From the NCBI GenBank assembly GCA_001898995.1, contig MKVZ01000011.1, positions 1-63,333 of the forward strand: DNA of 63,333 nucleotides. The letters are read 5' to 3'. This DNA comes from Rhizobiales bacterium 63-22 (GTDB taxonomy: Bacteria; Pseudomonadota; Alphaproteobacteria; Rhizobiales; Rhizobiaceae). Numbering within the stretch: the first letter of the stretch is position 1; each line of letters opens with the position of its first letter. The notes below the pieces were generated by a model. It was not told the DNA's origin and did no database searches. It saw nothing but the letters and a program-made list of their open reading frames with translations. Position numbers and translations under genes: made by a program. Shown piece by piece: positions 9,829-18,631 of this stretch.

Positions 9829-10003
9829 ACGATTTCCATGTTCGCCGGCTGTCTCACTTTTCGCTATGCGCGCTCGCAGGTTGTCGTCACGAGGATACTG
9901 ACATGATTTGCCAGCCCATGCCATGCCCGCGGAGGGACATTTCCGGATGAAGACGTGATTATCCCGCTGCATCGCAGATGATGAAACGAAATATATGCCA
10001 GCA

Positions 10004-11212
10004 TTATCGGGCCGAAGTAAGCCGACGTCGGTTCAACGCGGCCAGACACGACCATCCGAAGGCCAGACCGAGCAGAACCGAGATGCAGTACCAGGGCAGC
10101 GCAGGGTTGCGCGCGGCATCCGACACGAAACCGAAGACAACGGGAATGGACGCGATCGCAATCTGGTTGACGGCCATGGCGGCGCCGAGGACCTCGCCCA
10201 CCTGTCCCTGCTCGGCGCTGTCGGAAAGCCAGACCACCCAGGGGCCGTACCAGCCGAAACAGAAGACCCCAAGCAGCGCCGAGAACGTGGCGACGGTCCA
10301 CATTGCCGATTGAACGGGAAGGGACGACGCCGCGATCAGCGCAACCGGCGTCGCGCCGAGGCATAATGTCACGAGCCGGCGTTTTCCGTCGGCTATACGG
10401 TCACTGACGGCCGAAAGGACGACACGGCCCGCCGAGCCGCTCAACTGCACGACAAACAGAAACCACGCCGCATCGGTGGGCGAATAGCCAAAGCGGCGCT
10501 GCACGAAGATGGCCCAGAAGACCGAAATCGCGGTTTGCGCGCCGACGAGTGCCGCGCCGACCGACGATATTCTCCTGAATCCTGCGTCGCCGAGATGGCG
10601 TGTGAGGCCTCGCCATGCCGAAGCGGACGGGCGCTGCATATCCTGCTGAGGCGAGTTTCGGAACAGGGCACCGTACACGACGGCAGTGGCCATGAGGACG
10701 GCGCCCGCGCCGATCATCGCCTGTGTCCAGCCTGCATGGCCGAAGAGCGCGGGAAAGAACACCGCCGCCACGGCTCCCCCGAGCGGCAGCGCGGCCTGCC
10801 TGACGCCCATGGCAAGGCCGCGCTCGCCCGCCGGAAACCAGTGATAGATGGCCCTGCTTCCGCCCGGCTGAACCGGGCTGTAGCCGATACCGATCATGAT
10901 CATGCCGGCAACGAGTCCGGCGTAGCCGGAAGAAAACGCGACAAGCGTCATCGCCATGCTCAATATCATCAGGCCGAGAACGACGGGCCAGCGTTCACCG
11001 TATCGGTCCAGCATGCGTCCGACGAGCGCGAGTCCGACGATGGGAACGATATTCAGAAATGTCGCGAGACCGCCGATCTGGCCAAGCGAAAGTCCGAACG
11101 TTTGCCGGGCGAAGGGGCCCCATACACCGATCCCCTGACTCGCAAGCGCCGCCGTCAGTTGCGTCAGTGTCGAAATGCCGAGCACGCACCAACGATAATT
11201 TGCCGGTTTCAA
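10004..11212 (-). CDS. Major facilitator superfamily transporter
   Basis: 402-residue inner-membrane permease with about 12 hydrophobic segments. Start is TTG (TTG-AAA-CCG) with GGAG seven bases upstream; no ATG fits. The loop between TM2 and TM3 reads GRMLDRYGERW, matching the MFS GxxxDRxGRR motif, and a second copy lies near SDRIADGKRR in the second half. GIGYSPVQPGGSRAIYHWF in TM4-5 resembles oxalate/formate antiporter and monocarboxylate-type carriers. Substrate unknown. It stands alone between the DUF4105 gene and msrQ. Confidence 0.88.
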   Translation of the reverse strand: MKPANYRWCVLGISTLTQLTAALASQGIGVWGPFARQTFGLSLGQIGGLATFLNIVPIVGLALVGRMLDRYGERWPVVLGLMILSMAMTLVAFSSGYAGLVAGMIMIGIGYSPVQPGGSRAIYHWFPAGERGLAMGVRQAALPLGGAVAAVFFPALFGHAGWTQAMIGAGAVLMATAVVYGALFRNSPQQDMQRPSASAWRGLTRHLGDAGFRRISSVGAALVGAQTAISVFWAIFVQRRFGYSPTDAAWFLFVVQLSGSAGRVVLSAVSDRIADGKRRLVTLCLGATPVALIAASSLPVQSAMWTVATFSALLGVFCFGWYGPWVVWLSDSAEQGQVGEVLGAAMAVNQIAIASIPVVFGFVSDAARNPALPWYCISVLLGLAFGWSCLAALNRRRLTSAR

Positions 11213-11364
11213 CGGGCGACTCCATCGCGAAGATCATGCGAACGCCGGAGACCGTCCCGAAACCCCCGCGCGATTCGTGAGGCCGATCGTACATCGTGGA
11301 TTGCCGCCGTGGCACATATTTCTGGAACCGGCCAATTGTCACAGCCGGGCCGGAGCGCCTGTCT

Positions 11365-12027
11365 TCAAGAGGGCGCGCCGCCGCCCGTCCGGGCAAGCCG
11401 CGGTTTCGTTTTCCGTCCACGGACGCTGGTTCTCAGAACGCGCCAGAGGAGAAGGGCCGCGACGATCATGCCGTAGATCACGGGCTCGGCCTGCCAGCCT
11501 TTCACCGACAGGATGAAGTGGATCGCGCCGCCCGCCGCCACGACATAGACCAGCCGGTGCAGGCTGGTCCAGCGCCGGCCGAGCCTGCGGATCGACCAGT
11601 TGTTTGAGGTGAGCGCCAGCGGCACGAGCAGGGCGAGGCTCGCCATGCCGATGGTGATGAAGGGCCGCTTGACGATATCGGCGATGACGGCGTGCATATC
11701 GAGCGCCTGATCGAGCACCATATAGGTGGTGAAGTGCATCAGCGCATACCAGAAGGCGAGAAGACCGAGCGCCCTGCGATAGCGCAGAAGCACGATCCCC
11801 GTCAGGTCGCGCAGCGGCGTGACGGCGAGACACAGCATCAGGAAGCGCAGCGCCCACAGGCCGAGCAGATGCTCGAAGCTCTTGACCGGATCGGCGCCGA
11901 GCCCGCCGGTGGCGCCGAGCCAGAAACCCCACAGCGCCGGCACGAATCCCACGACGTAAAGCAGCCAGATCTTCCATTCGCCGGGACGCGCCGTCCTTTT
12001 GCCGACCGCCCTCTTGCCCGCCGCCAT
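11365..12027 (-). CDS. msrQ: Heme-binding membrane subunit MsrQ
   Basis: Six-TM b-type-heme protein that passes quinol or flavin electrons to the periplasmic MsrP. 220 residues from the ATG giving MAAGKRAVGKRT, one base after the msrP stop. Conserved His-bearing helices are visible: FWYALMHFTTYMVLDQ and SLHRLVYVVAAGGAIHFI, plus LLRYRRALGLLAF. The basic N-terminus and family membership in the ferric-reductase-like domain group are typical. It is coupled to msrP. Confidence 0.93.
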   Translation of the reverse strand: MAAGKRAVGKRTARPGEWKIWLLYVVGFVPALWGFWLGATGGLGADPVKSFEHLLGLWALRFLMLCLAVTPLRDLTGIVLLRYRRALGLLAFWYALMHFTTYMVLDQALDMHAVIADIVKRPFITIGMASLALLVPLALTSNNWSIRRLGRRWTSLHRLVYVVAAGGAIHFILSVKGWQAEPVIYGMIVAALLLWRVLRTSVRGRKTKPRLARTGGGAPS

Positions 12028-12028
12028 G

Positions 12029-12988
12029 TCAGTAATTCGCCCGCAGGTCCATGCCGGTGTAGAGCGAGGCGACCTCGTCGCCATAGCCGTTGAAGGGCAA
12101 TGTCGGCCGGCGGCCGGAGCCGAAGAACCCGTCCTCGCCGATGCGCCTTTCGGTGGCCTGACTCCAGCGCGGATGATCGACCTTCGGGTTCACATTGGCA
12201 TAGAAGCCGTATTCGTTGGGGGCGAGCAGGTTCCACGAGGTCGGAGGCTGTTTTTCCACCAGACTGATGCGGGTGATCGCCTTGATGCCCTTGAAGCCGT
12301 ATTTCCACGGCACGACGAGCCGGATCGGCGCGCCGTTGGCGTTTGGAAGCGTTTCGCCGTAAAGCCCGACCGCGAGAATGGTGAGCGGGTGCATGGCCTC
12401 GTCAAGCCGCAATCCCTCGACATAGGGCCAGTTGATGACCTGAAACAGGCCGCGCTGGCCGGGCATTTCTTCCGGGCGCACCACGCCGGTGAAGGCGACA
12501 TATTTCGCCGAGCCGAGCGGCTCGACCTGCTTCAGCAGGCTCGACAGCGGAAAGCCGATCCACGGGATCACCATCGACCATGCCTCGACGCAGCGCATCC
12601 GGTAGATGCGCTCTTCCAGCGGCATTTTCGCGATGATGTCGCGCATGTCGAACTGCTTCGGCGTCTTGACCAGACCGTCGACGGTGAATGTCCACGGCAT
12701 CGGCTTGTAGTCGCCGGAATTGGCCGCCGGATCGCCTTTGTCCGTGCCGAATTCATAAAAATTGTTGTAGGTGGTGACGTCTTTTTCCGGCGTCAGCTTC
12801 TCGTCGACCTTGTAGGCGGAAGCCGCGGCCTTCAGCGGCTCGGCGAAGGCGGAGGAGGCAAGGCCCGTGGCGGCCAGAGCCCCGACGCCCGCCATGAACT
12901 CGCGGCGGCGCAGATAGATATTCTTCGGCGTCACCGCGCTGTGGGAAAGACGGGAATGCGAGAAAGGATTGGGTCTGAAACTGCGCAT
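12029..12988 (-). CDS. msrP: Protein-methionine-sulfoxide reductase catalytic subunit MsrP
   Basis: Periplasmic molybdopterin enzyme that repairs oxidised methionines in envelope proteins. 319 residues with a Tat signal (RRREF at 27-31, then [18 protein letters not shown]). The Mo ligand cysteine is C133 in [15 protein letters not shown]. Other family marks are [18 protein letters not shown] and [17 protein letters not shown]. It is the first gene of an msrPQ operon. The upstream region has a CATTTC / GAAATG inverted repeat (13107-13133) that could be a regulator site. Confidence 0.95.
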   Translation of the reverse strand: MRSFRPNPFSHSRLSHSAVTPKNIYLRRREFMAGVGALAATGLASSAFAEPLKAAASAYKVDEKLTPEKDVTTYNNFYEFGTDKGDPAANSGDYKPMPWTFTVDGLVKTPKQFDMRDIIAKMPLEERIYRMRCVEAWSMVIPWIGFPLSSLLKQVEPLGSAKYVAFTGVVRPEEMPGQRGLFQVINWPYVEGLRLDEAMHPLTILAVGLYGETLPNANGAPIRLVVPWKYGFKGIKAITRISLVEKQPPTSWNLLAPNEYGFYANVNPKVDHPRWSQATERRIGEDGFFGSGRRPTLPFNGYGDEVASLYTGMDLRANY

Positions 12989-13106
12989 GACGGTTCTCTT
13001 TCAACGTCGATCGGACCCACTCTTGCCGAATCATTCCACGCAAAAATGTCCAAAACAAGAGCAGCCGACCTTGGGGCGGCGTCCCGTGCGATGCTGATCG
13101 GGTCGT

Positions 13107-13133
13107 CATTTCTATAGTATACATCACGAAATG
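13107..13133. promoter_or_regulatory. Inverted repeat upstream of msrP
   Basis: CATTTC-15 bp-GAAATG, with an AT-rich centre (TATAGTATACA). It lies in the divergent region between msrP and the esterase-like gene, 119 bp from the msrP start. A regulator site is only suggested by symmetry. Confidence 0.3.
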
Positions 13134-13148
13134 GCCGTCCGGTGTGAC

Positions 13149-13180
13149 TTTTAGCGGGCTCCGTCATATTCTTGCTAAAA
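13149..13180. promoter_or_regulatory. TTTTAGC / GCTAAAA inverted repeat
   Basis: Perfect 7-bp arms separated by 18 bp, 58 bp upstream of the esterase-like gene. It could be an operator or a weak hairpin in the leader; no protein can be assigned. Confidence 0.35.
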
Positions 13181-13237
13181 CTGTACGGTCAAACGGCTTC
13201 AAACTTTCGTTAACCTCTCATTGGCTATGCAGGGAAC

Positions 13238-14137
13238 ATGGTAAAGAGGATGTTCATCGCCGCGGCGGCGGCTCTCAGCCTGTCGGCCAGCCCGGTGCTG
13301 GCGGAAGCGCTGCCGCCCGCGCCGTCTGTGCCGACAACCGGCGGCTCGACCGCCGGACAGGGCAAGGCGCTTGACGGTATCGCGCGCTCGATGAAGGAAG
13401 AGCAGGGTGCGCCGAAGCTTGGCGGCGGTGTCACGATGCGGGGAAAGAGAATGGATACGGACGTCACGCCCGAGCAGAATTTTTCGCGCAGCCGGCAGTT
13501 CATCTACCGATTCTACAAGCCGGCGAACGCCTCCAACGAACTGATCATCCTGCTGCACGGTTCGGGCGGCAATGAAACCAGCCTCGTGCCGATGGCCTCG
13601 AAAATCTGGCCGCGCGCCACGCTGCTCGGCATTCGCGGCCGTGTCATGCAGGATGGCGGCACGCGCTGGTACAAGCGCATCACGCCGGTCAAGTTCGACC
13701 AGAAGGACGTGAAGCTCGAAGCCAACGCCTTCGTCACCTTTCTCACCCGGCTGGCGGATGAGAAGGACCTCGACCTCACCCATGCGACCTTCGTCGGCTA
13801 TTCCAACGGGGCCAATCTTCTGGCCGCGACCATGCTGCTGCACCCCGATATGGTGAAGCGGGCGGTGCTGATGCGCTCCATGCCGGTGCTCGACAATGCG
13901 CCGGCGGCCAATCTGGGCAAGGCGCGCGTGCTGACCATCGCAGGCGAGGATGACAAGCTCTATTCGCCCTTTGCGCCGGCGCTTTCGGCGCTGCTGCGCT
14001 CATCCGGCGCGCGCGTCGATGCGCGTACCATTCATGCCGATCACATGCTGGGCGAGCAGGATATCGCCGCTATCAGCCAGTGGGTCGCCTCGCTCGGCCC
14101 CGACGGCGCGCCGGCCTATTCGATGAAGGCGAAATAA
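13238..14137 (+). CDS. Exported alpha/beta hydrolase (carboxylesterase/phospholipase-like)
   Basis: 299-residue protein with an N-terminal signal peptide (MVKRMFIAAAAALSLSASPV, cleavage near LAEA). It has an alpha/beta hydrolase fold: LIILLHGSGGNE (oxyanion loop, about 102-113), nucleophile elbow GYSNGAN with S189, an acid in AGEDDKLY (about 235-242) and a catalytic His in HADHMLGEQD. The elbow GYSNGA is typical of the YpfH/phospholipase-carboxylesterase group. Substrate is unknown; a periplasmic location is inferred from the leader. It is divergent from msrPQ. Confidence 0.85.
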   Translation: MVKRMFIAAAAALSLSASPVLAEALPPAPSVPTTGGSTAGQGKALDGIARSMKEEQGAPKLGGGVTMRGKRMDTDVTPEQNFSRSRQFIYRFYKPANASNELIILLHGSGGNETSLVPMASKIWPRATLLGIRGRVMQDGGTRWYKRITPVKFDQKDVKLEANAFVTFLTRLADEKDLDLTHATFVGYSNGANLLAATMLLHPDMVKRAVLMRSMPVLDNAPAANLGKARVLTIAGEDDKLYSPFAPALSALLRSSGARVDARTIHADHMLGEQDIAAISQWVASLGPDGAPAYSMKAK

Positions 14138-14198
14138 GAGGCTGCAAGGCTGGGCCCCGACCGGCCGGACAATTCGGGAGCTTGCCATCGGGGTCGGT

Positions 14199-14726
14199 AT
14201 GAGCCTGTTTCACTTCAGCGAAGATCCCGCTATCGCTACCTTCATACCGCGCCCGGTGCGGATGCCGTCCAGACGCGCACATGGCATGGAATGGCTCAAC
14301 GGTCCTCTGGTGTGGGCGATCGAGGAGCGGATGGATTTCATGTATATGTTTCCCCGCGACTGTCCGCGCATCCTGATATGGGCAACCGGACAAACGGACC
14401 CGGCCGACAAGATGAAATGGCTGGGCGGTTATCGCGCGGCGGCCTATGTCGAACGGGAGCGGCTTCCCGATCTCGCGGCCGTGACCATACATCGTTACGA
14501 TTTACCCACCGAGAGCTTCGAGGATTTGCACGATGCAGGCATGTGGGTCAGCCGGACGGCGGTGAAGCCGTTGCGTTGCGACGCTGTCTCGGATCTGCCG
14601 TCAACTTTCGCGCCGCGCGGCGTGGACCTGCGTACGGTCGATAGCCTGCTTCCCTTGAAATCCCTGTGGGAAACGATCCTGCATGTCAGCGGAATCAGGC
14701 TGCGCAATGCGAGAGGATGGCTGTAG
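14199..14726 (+). CDS. DUF6886-like conserved protein
   Basis: 175-residue soluble protein beginning MSLFHFSEDPAIATFIPRP, followed by GPLVWAIEE and MYMFPRDCPRILIW. These stretches are the hallmark of the uncharacterised DUF6886 family, also found in Bacilli. The phrase FHFSEDP and the Arg/His set resemble the fold used by some ADP-ribosyltransferase-like or RNA-2'-phosphotransferase proteins, but this is only an impression. The gene has a weak ribosome binding site and lies 61 bp after the esterase-like gene on the same strand. Confidence 0.75.
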   Translation: MSLFHFSEDPAIATFIPRPVRMPSRRAHGMEWLNGPLVWAIEERMDFMYMFPRDCPRILIWATGQTDPADKMKWLGGYRAAAYVERERLPDLAAVTIHRYDLPTESFEDLHDAGMWVSRTAVKPLRCDAVSDLPSTFAPRGVDLRTVDSLLPLKSLWETILHVSGIRLRNARGWL

Positions 14727-14792
14727 GCAGCCGTCTTGTGGCGTTCATTCCAGTATTCGCATCAAGCCCCGGCTGACCCAAAGGCATCTTTA

Positions 14793-15773
14793 TCAGCCGG
14801 CGATATCCACCACGCCGCAATCGCCCGCTTCCGAGCCGAATGCGAGGCGCTGCCCGTCGTTGCTCCAGCCCATGCCGGTGATCGCGCCCTTGCCGGGGCG
14901 GCGAAGCAGCACCTCCTTGCCGTCGGCCAGGCGGGCGAGCAGGATCATGCCGTCATTGTAGCCGATTGCCGCAATGTCCTCTTCCGGGTGGCAGGCGACC
15001 GCCGTCACCATGCTGTCGCCGCGCAGGCCAAGTTCCAGCGGCGCCTTGCCCATCGGGCCGTCCTTGCCCGCGAAAGGCCAGACGATGGCCGCCGGCGCGC
15101 CGGAGGTGGCGAGCCATTTGGCCCGCGCGCTCCACGACCAGTCCTTCACCTTGGCCGGATAGCCGGTCATGCGCATATGCTTCGCATCTTCCAGCCGCCA
15201 GCCGTGCAGCGCGTTTTCCTGCATCGACGTGATGAGGAAACGCCCGTCCGGCGAGAAGGTGACGCCGATATGCGCGCCCTTCCATTCCAGTTCGACGGGC
15301 TTTGCCGTCGCGCCGCCGGTCCAGATCAGCGTCGCGCCGTTATAGCGCGCGATGGCGAGGCGCTGCCCCTTGGGCGCGAAGGCGATGCCTTCCACGCTGC
15401 GCTCCTGCGCGAACTCCTGAATCGCACCGTCGGCGCCGCGCACCCATGCGCTGCGGCCGGATGCGAAGCCCACCGTGCCGCCCGGTCCGGCGGCGACGGC
15501 GGTGATCCATTTGCGCGGGATTTTTGCAAGTTCCGTCACCGTGCCGCCGGCATCGACACGGCACACGCGCCCGTCCTCGCCGCCGGTGACAAGCGATTTG
15601 CCGTCGACGGCGGGCGTGGCGCTCAGCAGCCCGTCATGGGCGGTCGAGGCGCGGTGGCCATCCTCCGCCAGACGGTGCACGGTGCCGTCGGCCATAACGA
15701 AGAAGGGAACGCCGCCGATAAAGCGCGCGAGGAGACAATGACCGTCGAGGTCCAGCGGAGCGACTGTCGGCAT
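14793..15773 (-). CDS. WD40-repeat beta-propeller protein
   Basis: 326-residue cytoplasmic protein (no leader) built of WD40-like blades. Repeating GH/WD-like units are visible, such as WITAVAAGPGGTVGFASGRS, VEGIAFAPKGQRLAIARYN and GAHIGVTFSPDGRFLITS, and it ends ITGMGWSNDGQRLAFGSE. It starts 3 bp after the stop of the His-rich CobW GTPase, so it is coupled to it. The pairing suggests a scaffold role with the metallochaperone. The partner and metal are not shown by the sequence. Confidence 0.88.
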   Translation of the reverse strand: MPTVAPLDLDGHCLLARFIGGVPFFVMADGTVHRLAEDGHRASTAHDGLLSATPAVDGKSLVTGGEDGRVCRVDAGGTVTELAKIPRKWITAVAAGPGGTVGFASGRSAWVRGADGAIQEFAQERSVEGIAFAPKGQRLAIARYNGATLIWTGGATAKPVELEWKGAHIGVTFSPDGRFLITSMQENALHGWRLEDAKHMRMTGYPAKVKDWSWSARAKWLATSGAPAAIVWPFAGKDGPMGKAPLELGLRGDSMVTAVACHPEEDIAAIGYNDGMILLARLADGKEVLLRRPGKGAITGMGWSNDGQRLAFGSEAGDCGVVDIAG

Positions 15774-15776
15774 GGC

Positions 15777-16856
15777 TTATTTGGCGCGGCAGTTTTCAAA
15801 GCCGGCCTTCAGCGCGGCGGAATCCAGTTCGCGGCCGATGAAGACGAGGCGGCTTTCGCGTTTTTCGTCCGGCTTCCATGGGCGCTGGTGGTCGCCCTCG
15901 ATGATCATGTGAACGCCTTGCACCACATAGCGTTCCGGGTCGTCCTTGAAGGCGATGATGCCCTTGAGCCGCAATATGTTCGGCCCCTGCGCCTGCGTGA
16001 TGTTCTGTATCCACGGGAAGAACTTCGCCGGGTCGATCTCGCCGCCGCGCAGCGAAACGGACTTCACCGTCACGTCATGGATCGGCGAAACATGGTCGTG
16101 ATGATGGTCGTGGTCATGGCCATGGTGGTGATGATCGTGATCATGGTCGCAATCCGGCCCGCAGACGTGGTCGGGATCGTCATGGTCGAGGAAATGCGGA
16201 TCGTTTTCCAGCACACGCTTCAGGTCGAAGGCGCCGCGGTCCAGCACGCGCTCGAGCGGGATCGAGGCGCGCTCGGTACGGTGGATGATCGCGTGCGGAT
16301 TGATGGCGCGCACGGTGGCCTCCACCGCGGCCAGTTCCTCCGGCGTCACCAGGTCGGTCTTGTTGATCAGCACCACATCGGCGAAGGCGATCTGATCCTC
16401 GGCCTCGCGGCTGTCCTTCAGGCGCAGCGGCAGATGCTTGGCGTCGACCAGCGCCACCACGGCGTCGAGGCCGGTCTTGGCGCGCACGTCGTCGTCCATG
16501 AAGAAGGTCTGCGCCACGGGCACCGGATCGGCGAGGCCGGTCGTCTCCACCACGATGGCGTCGAAGCGGCCCGGACGGCGCATCAGCCCTTCCACCACGC
16601 GGATCAGGTCGCCGCGCACGGTGCAGCAGATGCAGCCGTTGTTCATCTCGTAGATTTCCTCGTCCGATTCGACGATGAGATCGTTGTCGATGCCGATCTC
16701 GCCGAATTCGTTGACGATCACGGCGTAACGCTTGCCATGGTTCTCGGTCAGGATGCGGTTGAGCAGGGTGGTCTTACCCGAACCCAGATAGCCGGTCAGA
16801 ACGGTGACGGGAATGCGGCCAGCTTCCGTGGTCGCTGTTGCCTCAGTCTGGGCCAT
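15777..16856 (-). CDS. CobW/G3E-family GTPase with His-rich metal loop (copy 1)
   Basis: Cytoplasmic metal-insertion GTPase of the COG0523 group. 359 residues from the ATG at 16856, chosen because AAGAGG lies 7 bases upstream; another ATG lies 6 bp earlier. Walker A is GYLGSGKTT (22-30), Walker B/GE motif [10 protein letters not shown], metal-binding [11 protein letters not shown] (CxCC 75-78), and guanine-specificity NKTD. A His/Asp loop of about 30 residues ([16 protein letters not shown]...) sits between the GTPase and the C-terminal CobW_C domain. This points to zinc or another transition metal. It is translated together with the WD40 gene. Confidence 0.92.
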   Translation of the reverse strand: MAQTEATATTEAGRIPVTVLTGYLGSGKTTLLNRILTENHGKRYAVIVNEFGEIGIDNDLIVESDEEIYEMNNGCICCTVRGDLIRVVEGLMRRPGRFDAIVVETTGLADPVPVAQTFFMDDDVRAKTGLDAVVALVDAKHLPLRLKDSREAEDQIAFADVVLINKTDLVTPEELAAVEATVRAINPHAIIHRTERASIPLERVLDRGAFDLKRVLENDPHFLDHDDPDHVCGPDCDHDHDHHHHGHDHDHHHDHVSPIHDVTVKSVSLRGGEIDPAKFFPWIQNITQAQGPNILRLKGIIAFKDDPERYVVQGVHMIIEGDHQRPWKPDEKRESRLVFIGRELDSAALKAGFENCRAK

Positions 16857-16963
16857 GGTCATGCCTCTTGAAATGTTTGGGGCCGGAGCCTTGAATTGAA
16901 CCATTCATATAGGGGATGGCATGCACGAATGCCATATGCAATACGCTGTTGTCGCCGTGTGCC

Positions 16964-17069
16964 TAAAGCATGTCGCGCAAAAGTGGGAACCGGTTTTGCG
17001 ATAACGACATGCGCAAAAACAAAAGACCAAAGCGCGAGAAGCGATCGACAAGATCGCGACGCGCTTTAG
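16964..17069. repeat. 106-bp palindromic repeat, copy A
   Basis: Begins TAAAGCATGTCGCGCAAAAG and ends GATCGCGACGCGCTTTAG. The first half holds the inverted pair GCATGTCG...CGACATGC around GGAACCGGTTTTGCGATAA. Nearly the same element lies at 20654-20760. The length is close to that of the Bru-RS palindromic elements of Brucella, but identity to them was not tested. Confidence 0.8.
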
Positions 17070-17074
17070 CCCCG

Positions 17075-17830
17075 CTATTTGAACCATGCGGGGGTGAAGC
17101 GGTCCACGTCGCGCAACAGGTCGATGAAGCCGGACACCGCATGGGCGATCAGTTTCTCGCCTGCTTCCGCCGTCGCTTTTGCCGCGTTGCCGGCCGCGCC
17201 GTCCGGGTTGAGGTCGTGCATCTTCCAGCCGAAGGCGTGCGGCCCGTAGGCGCGCAGATAATGGAAGTCCCTTGCGAGGCCGGCCTGCGCATTGGGGAAA
17301 TCGCGTGCCTTCGCCATGTCCACGAGATCGGGGCGCAGCGCCAGCATGACGGAGGTCTCGATAAAGCCGCCATGGATGTCGAGCGCCTTTTCCTCCGGGC
17401 CGATCAGCCCGTCGGGCAGGCCGAATCGTGTCCAGCTCGTCGCCACCGCCAGCATGCCGAGGCGCACGCGCAATTCCGTCGCCACGACCGTCATCAGCGG
17501 CGCGTTGCCGCCATGGGCGTTGAGCATGACCAGCTTGCGGATGCCGCCGGCATGCACGTTTTCGCCGATGCCGATCCACTGGTTGACCGCTTCGGAGAAG
17601 GCCAGTGTCTGCGTGCCGGGCGTGTCCATGTGCTCGACGGAATAGCCGACCGGCTGGGCGGGCAGGAAATTGACGTTGAGGTCGCCGGGGACCGCCGCGC
17701 CCACACGCGCGGCGATCCCCTCGGCGATGATCGTATCCGTCTCGAAGGGCAGGTGCGGCCCGTGCTGTTCGTATGCGCCAAGTGGCAGGACGACAATCAT
17801 GCCGCTGTTTTGATCGCGCCGTTCCGTCAT
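17075..17830 (-). CDS. Creatininase-family metal-dependent amidohydrolase
   Basis: 251-residue protein from the ATG giving MTERRDQNSGMIVVLP, with GAGG five bases upstream. Metal and active-site segments of the family are present: PLGAYEQHGPHLPFETDT (Glu/His/Asp ligands), LNAHGGNAPLM and the ALDIHGGFIETS stretch with its Glu. The family includes creatinine amidohydrolase, the riboflavin-precursor FAPy deformylase and the mycofactocin peptidase MftE. Which of these reactions applies cannot be decided. It is divergent from a MarR regulator. Confidence 0.87.
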   Translation of the reverse strand: MTERRDQNSGMIVVLPLGAYEQHGPHLPFETDTIIAEGIAARVGAAVPGDLNVNFLPAQPVGYSVEHMDTPGTQTLAFSEAVNQWIGIGENVHAGGIRKLVMLNAHGGNAPLMTVVATELRVRLGMLAVATSWTRFGLPDGLIGPEEKALDIHGGFIETSVMLALRPDLVDMAKARDFPNAQAGLARDFHYLRAYGPHAFGWKMHDLNPDGAAGNAAKATAEAGEKLIAHAVSGFIDLLRDVDRFTPAWFK

Positions 17831-17939
17831 ATTTTCCTCATGCCATTCATCTCGCGGCCCGAACCTATCGTCCGTCAGCCGGGTCTGCAACCCGATCTTG
17901 CGGTTTCATAAGCCGGACAATATCCTAGACTATGATAAT

Positions 17940-17965
17940 CGTCGCGAATATCGATCTGGCGACGC
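17940..17965. promoter_or_regulatory. Inverted repeat between creatininase-like and MarR genes
   Basis: CGTCGC-GAATATCGATCTG-GCGACG, lying 28 bp before the MarR ATG in the divergent intergenic region. The place suits autoregulation by the MarR protein, but the link is inference. Confidence 0.35.
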
Positions 17966-17993
17966 GCGAAGTCGCAACAAGGGCGAGGTGACG

Positions 17994-18485
17994 ATGAGCA
18001 AGGGCAACAAGGCAGTGGTGCTTTACCGGCTGCAATCCGTGGCGCGGCTGACGCGGACGGTGCTGGCGGTGCGGCTTCTGGAGCAGGGGCTTTATGCGGG
18101 GCAGGATGCGGTCATGCTGCAACTGGCGGCCGAGGATGGATTGACGCTCGGCACGCTTGCGCAGCGCCTCGGCGTGCGTCCGCCGACCATCACCAAGACC
18201 ATTCTCCGTCTCCAGGGGCAGGGCTTCGTGATCAAGCGCGCCTCGGAGACGGACCAGCGCCAGTCGCATGTCTATCTCACGCAGGCCGGGCTGGAGACGA
18301 TCCGTGCCATCGAGAAGTCCATCCGCAAGACGGAGAAGGACATGCTCAAGGGCCTCGACAAGAAGGAGCGCAAGGTTTTTCTCAAGATGCTGGGCCGCGT
18401 GGAGAGCAATCTCGCGCAGCGTGGCGCAGCACGGCTTGCCGAGGAGCAGGCCGCCGAGGAAATCGAGGACGACGAGGCGGAATGA
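17994..18485 (+). CDS. MarR-family transcriptional regulator
   Basis: 163-residue DNA-binding protein, start chosen at the ATG giving MSKGNKAVVLYRL (GCGAGG upstream). The winged helix reads LTLGTLAQRLGVRPPTITKT (recognition helix) followed by the wing KRASETDQRQSHVYLT. The long acidic C-terminal tail (EEQAAEEIEDDEAE) is unusual for MarR proteins. It may control itself and the divergent amidohydrolase. Ligand unknown. Confidence 0.9.
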   Translation: MSKGNKAVVLYRLQSVARLTRTVLAVRLLEQGLYAGQDAVMLQLAAEDGLTLGTLAQRLGVRPPTITKTILRLQGQGFVIKRASETDQRQSHVYLTQAGLETIRAIEKSIRKTEKDMLKGLDKKERKVFLKMLGRVESNLAQRGAARLAEEQAAEEIEDDEAE

Positions 18486-18631
18486 CGGCCGCTCCGGCAG
18501 CGGCAGGCGAAAAATCGAAAAGACTTCCAATTCAATGATTGCAATGGCATAACCGTTTCCGGGACGGAGCGGTTGCGCTTTGGGCATCGATGCGCATCCG
18601 CCATTCGGAACGGATCGACCGGGGAGGCGAA

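Noticed and set aside
16082..16180. Tandem DNA repeat of CATGGTCGTGATG-like units
   Set aside because: It is the coding sequence of the His/Asp metal loop of CobW copy 1 (same at 46.96-47.1 kb for copy 2), not an independent repeat.
14736..16871. 711-codon plus-strand open frame across the WD40 and CobW genes
   Set aside because: Antisense to two genes with clear motifs; its His/Val/Met runs are mirror images of the CobW His loop.
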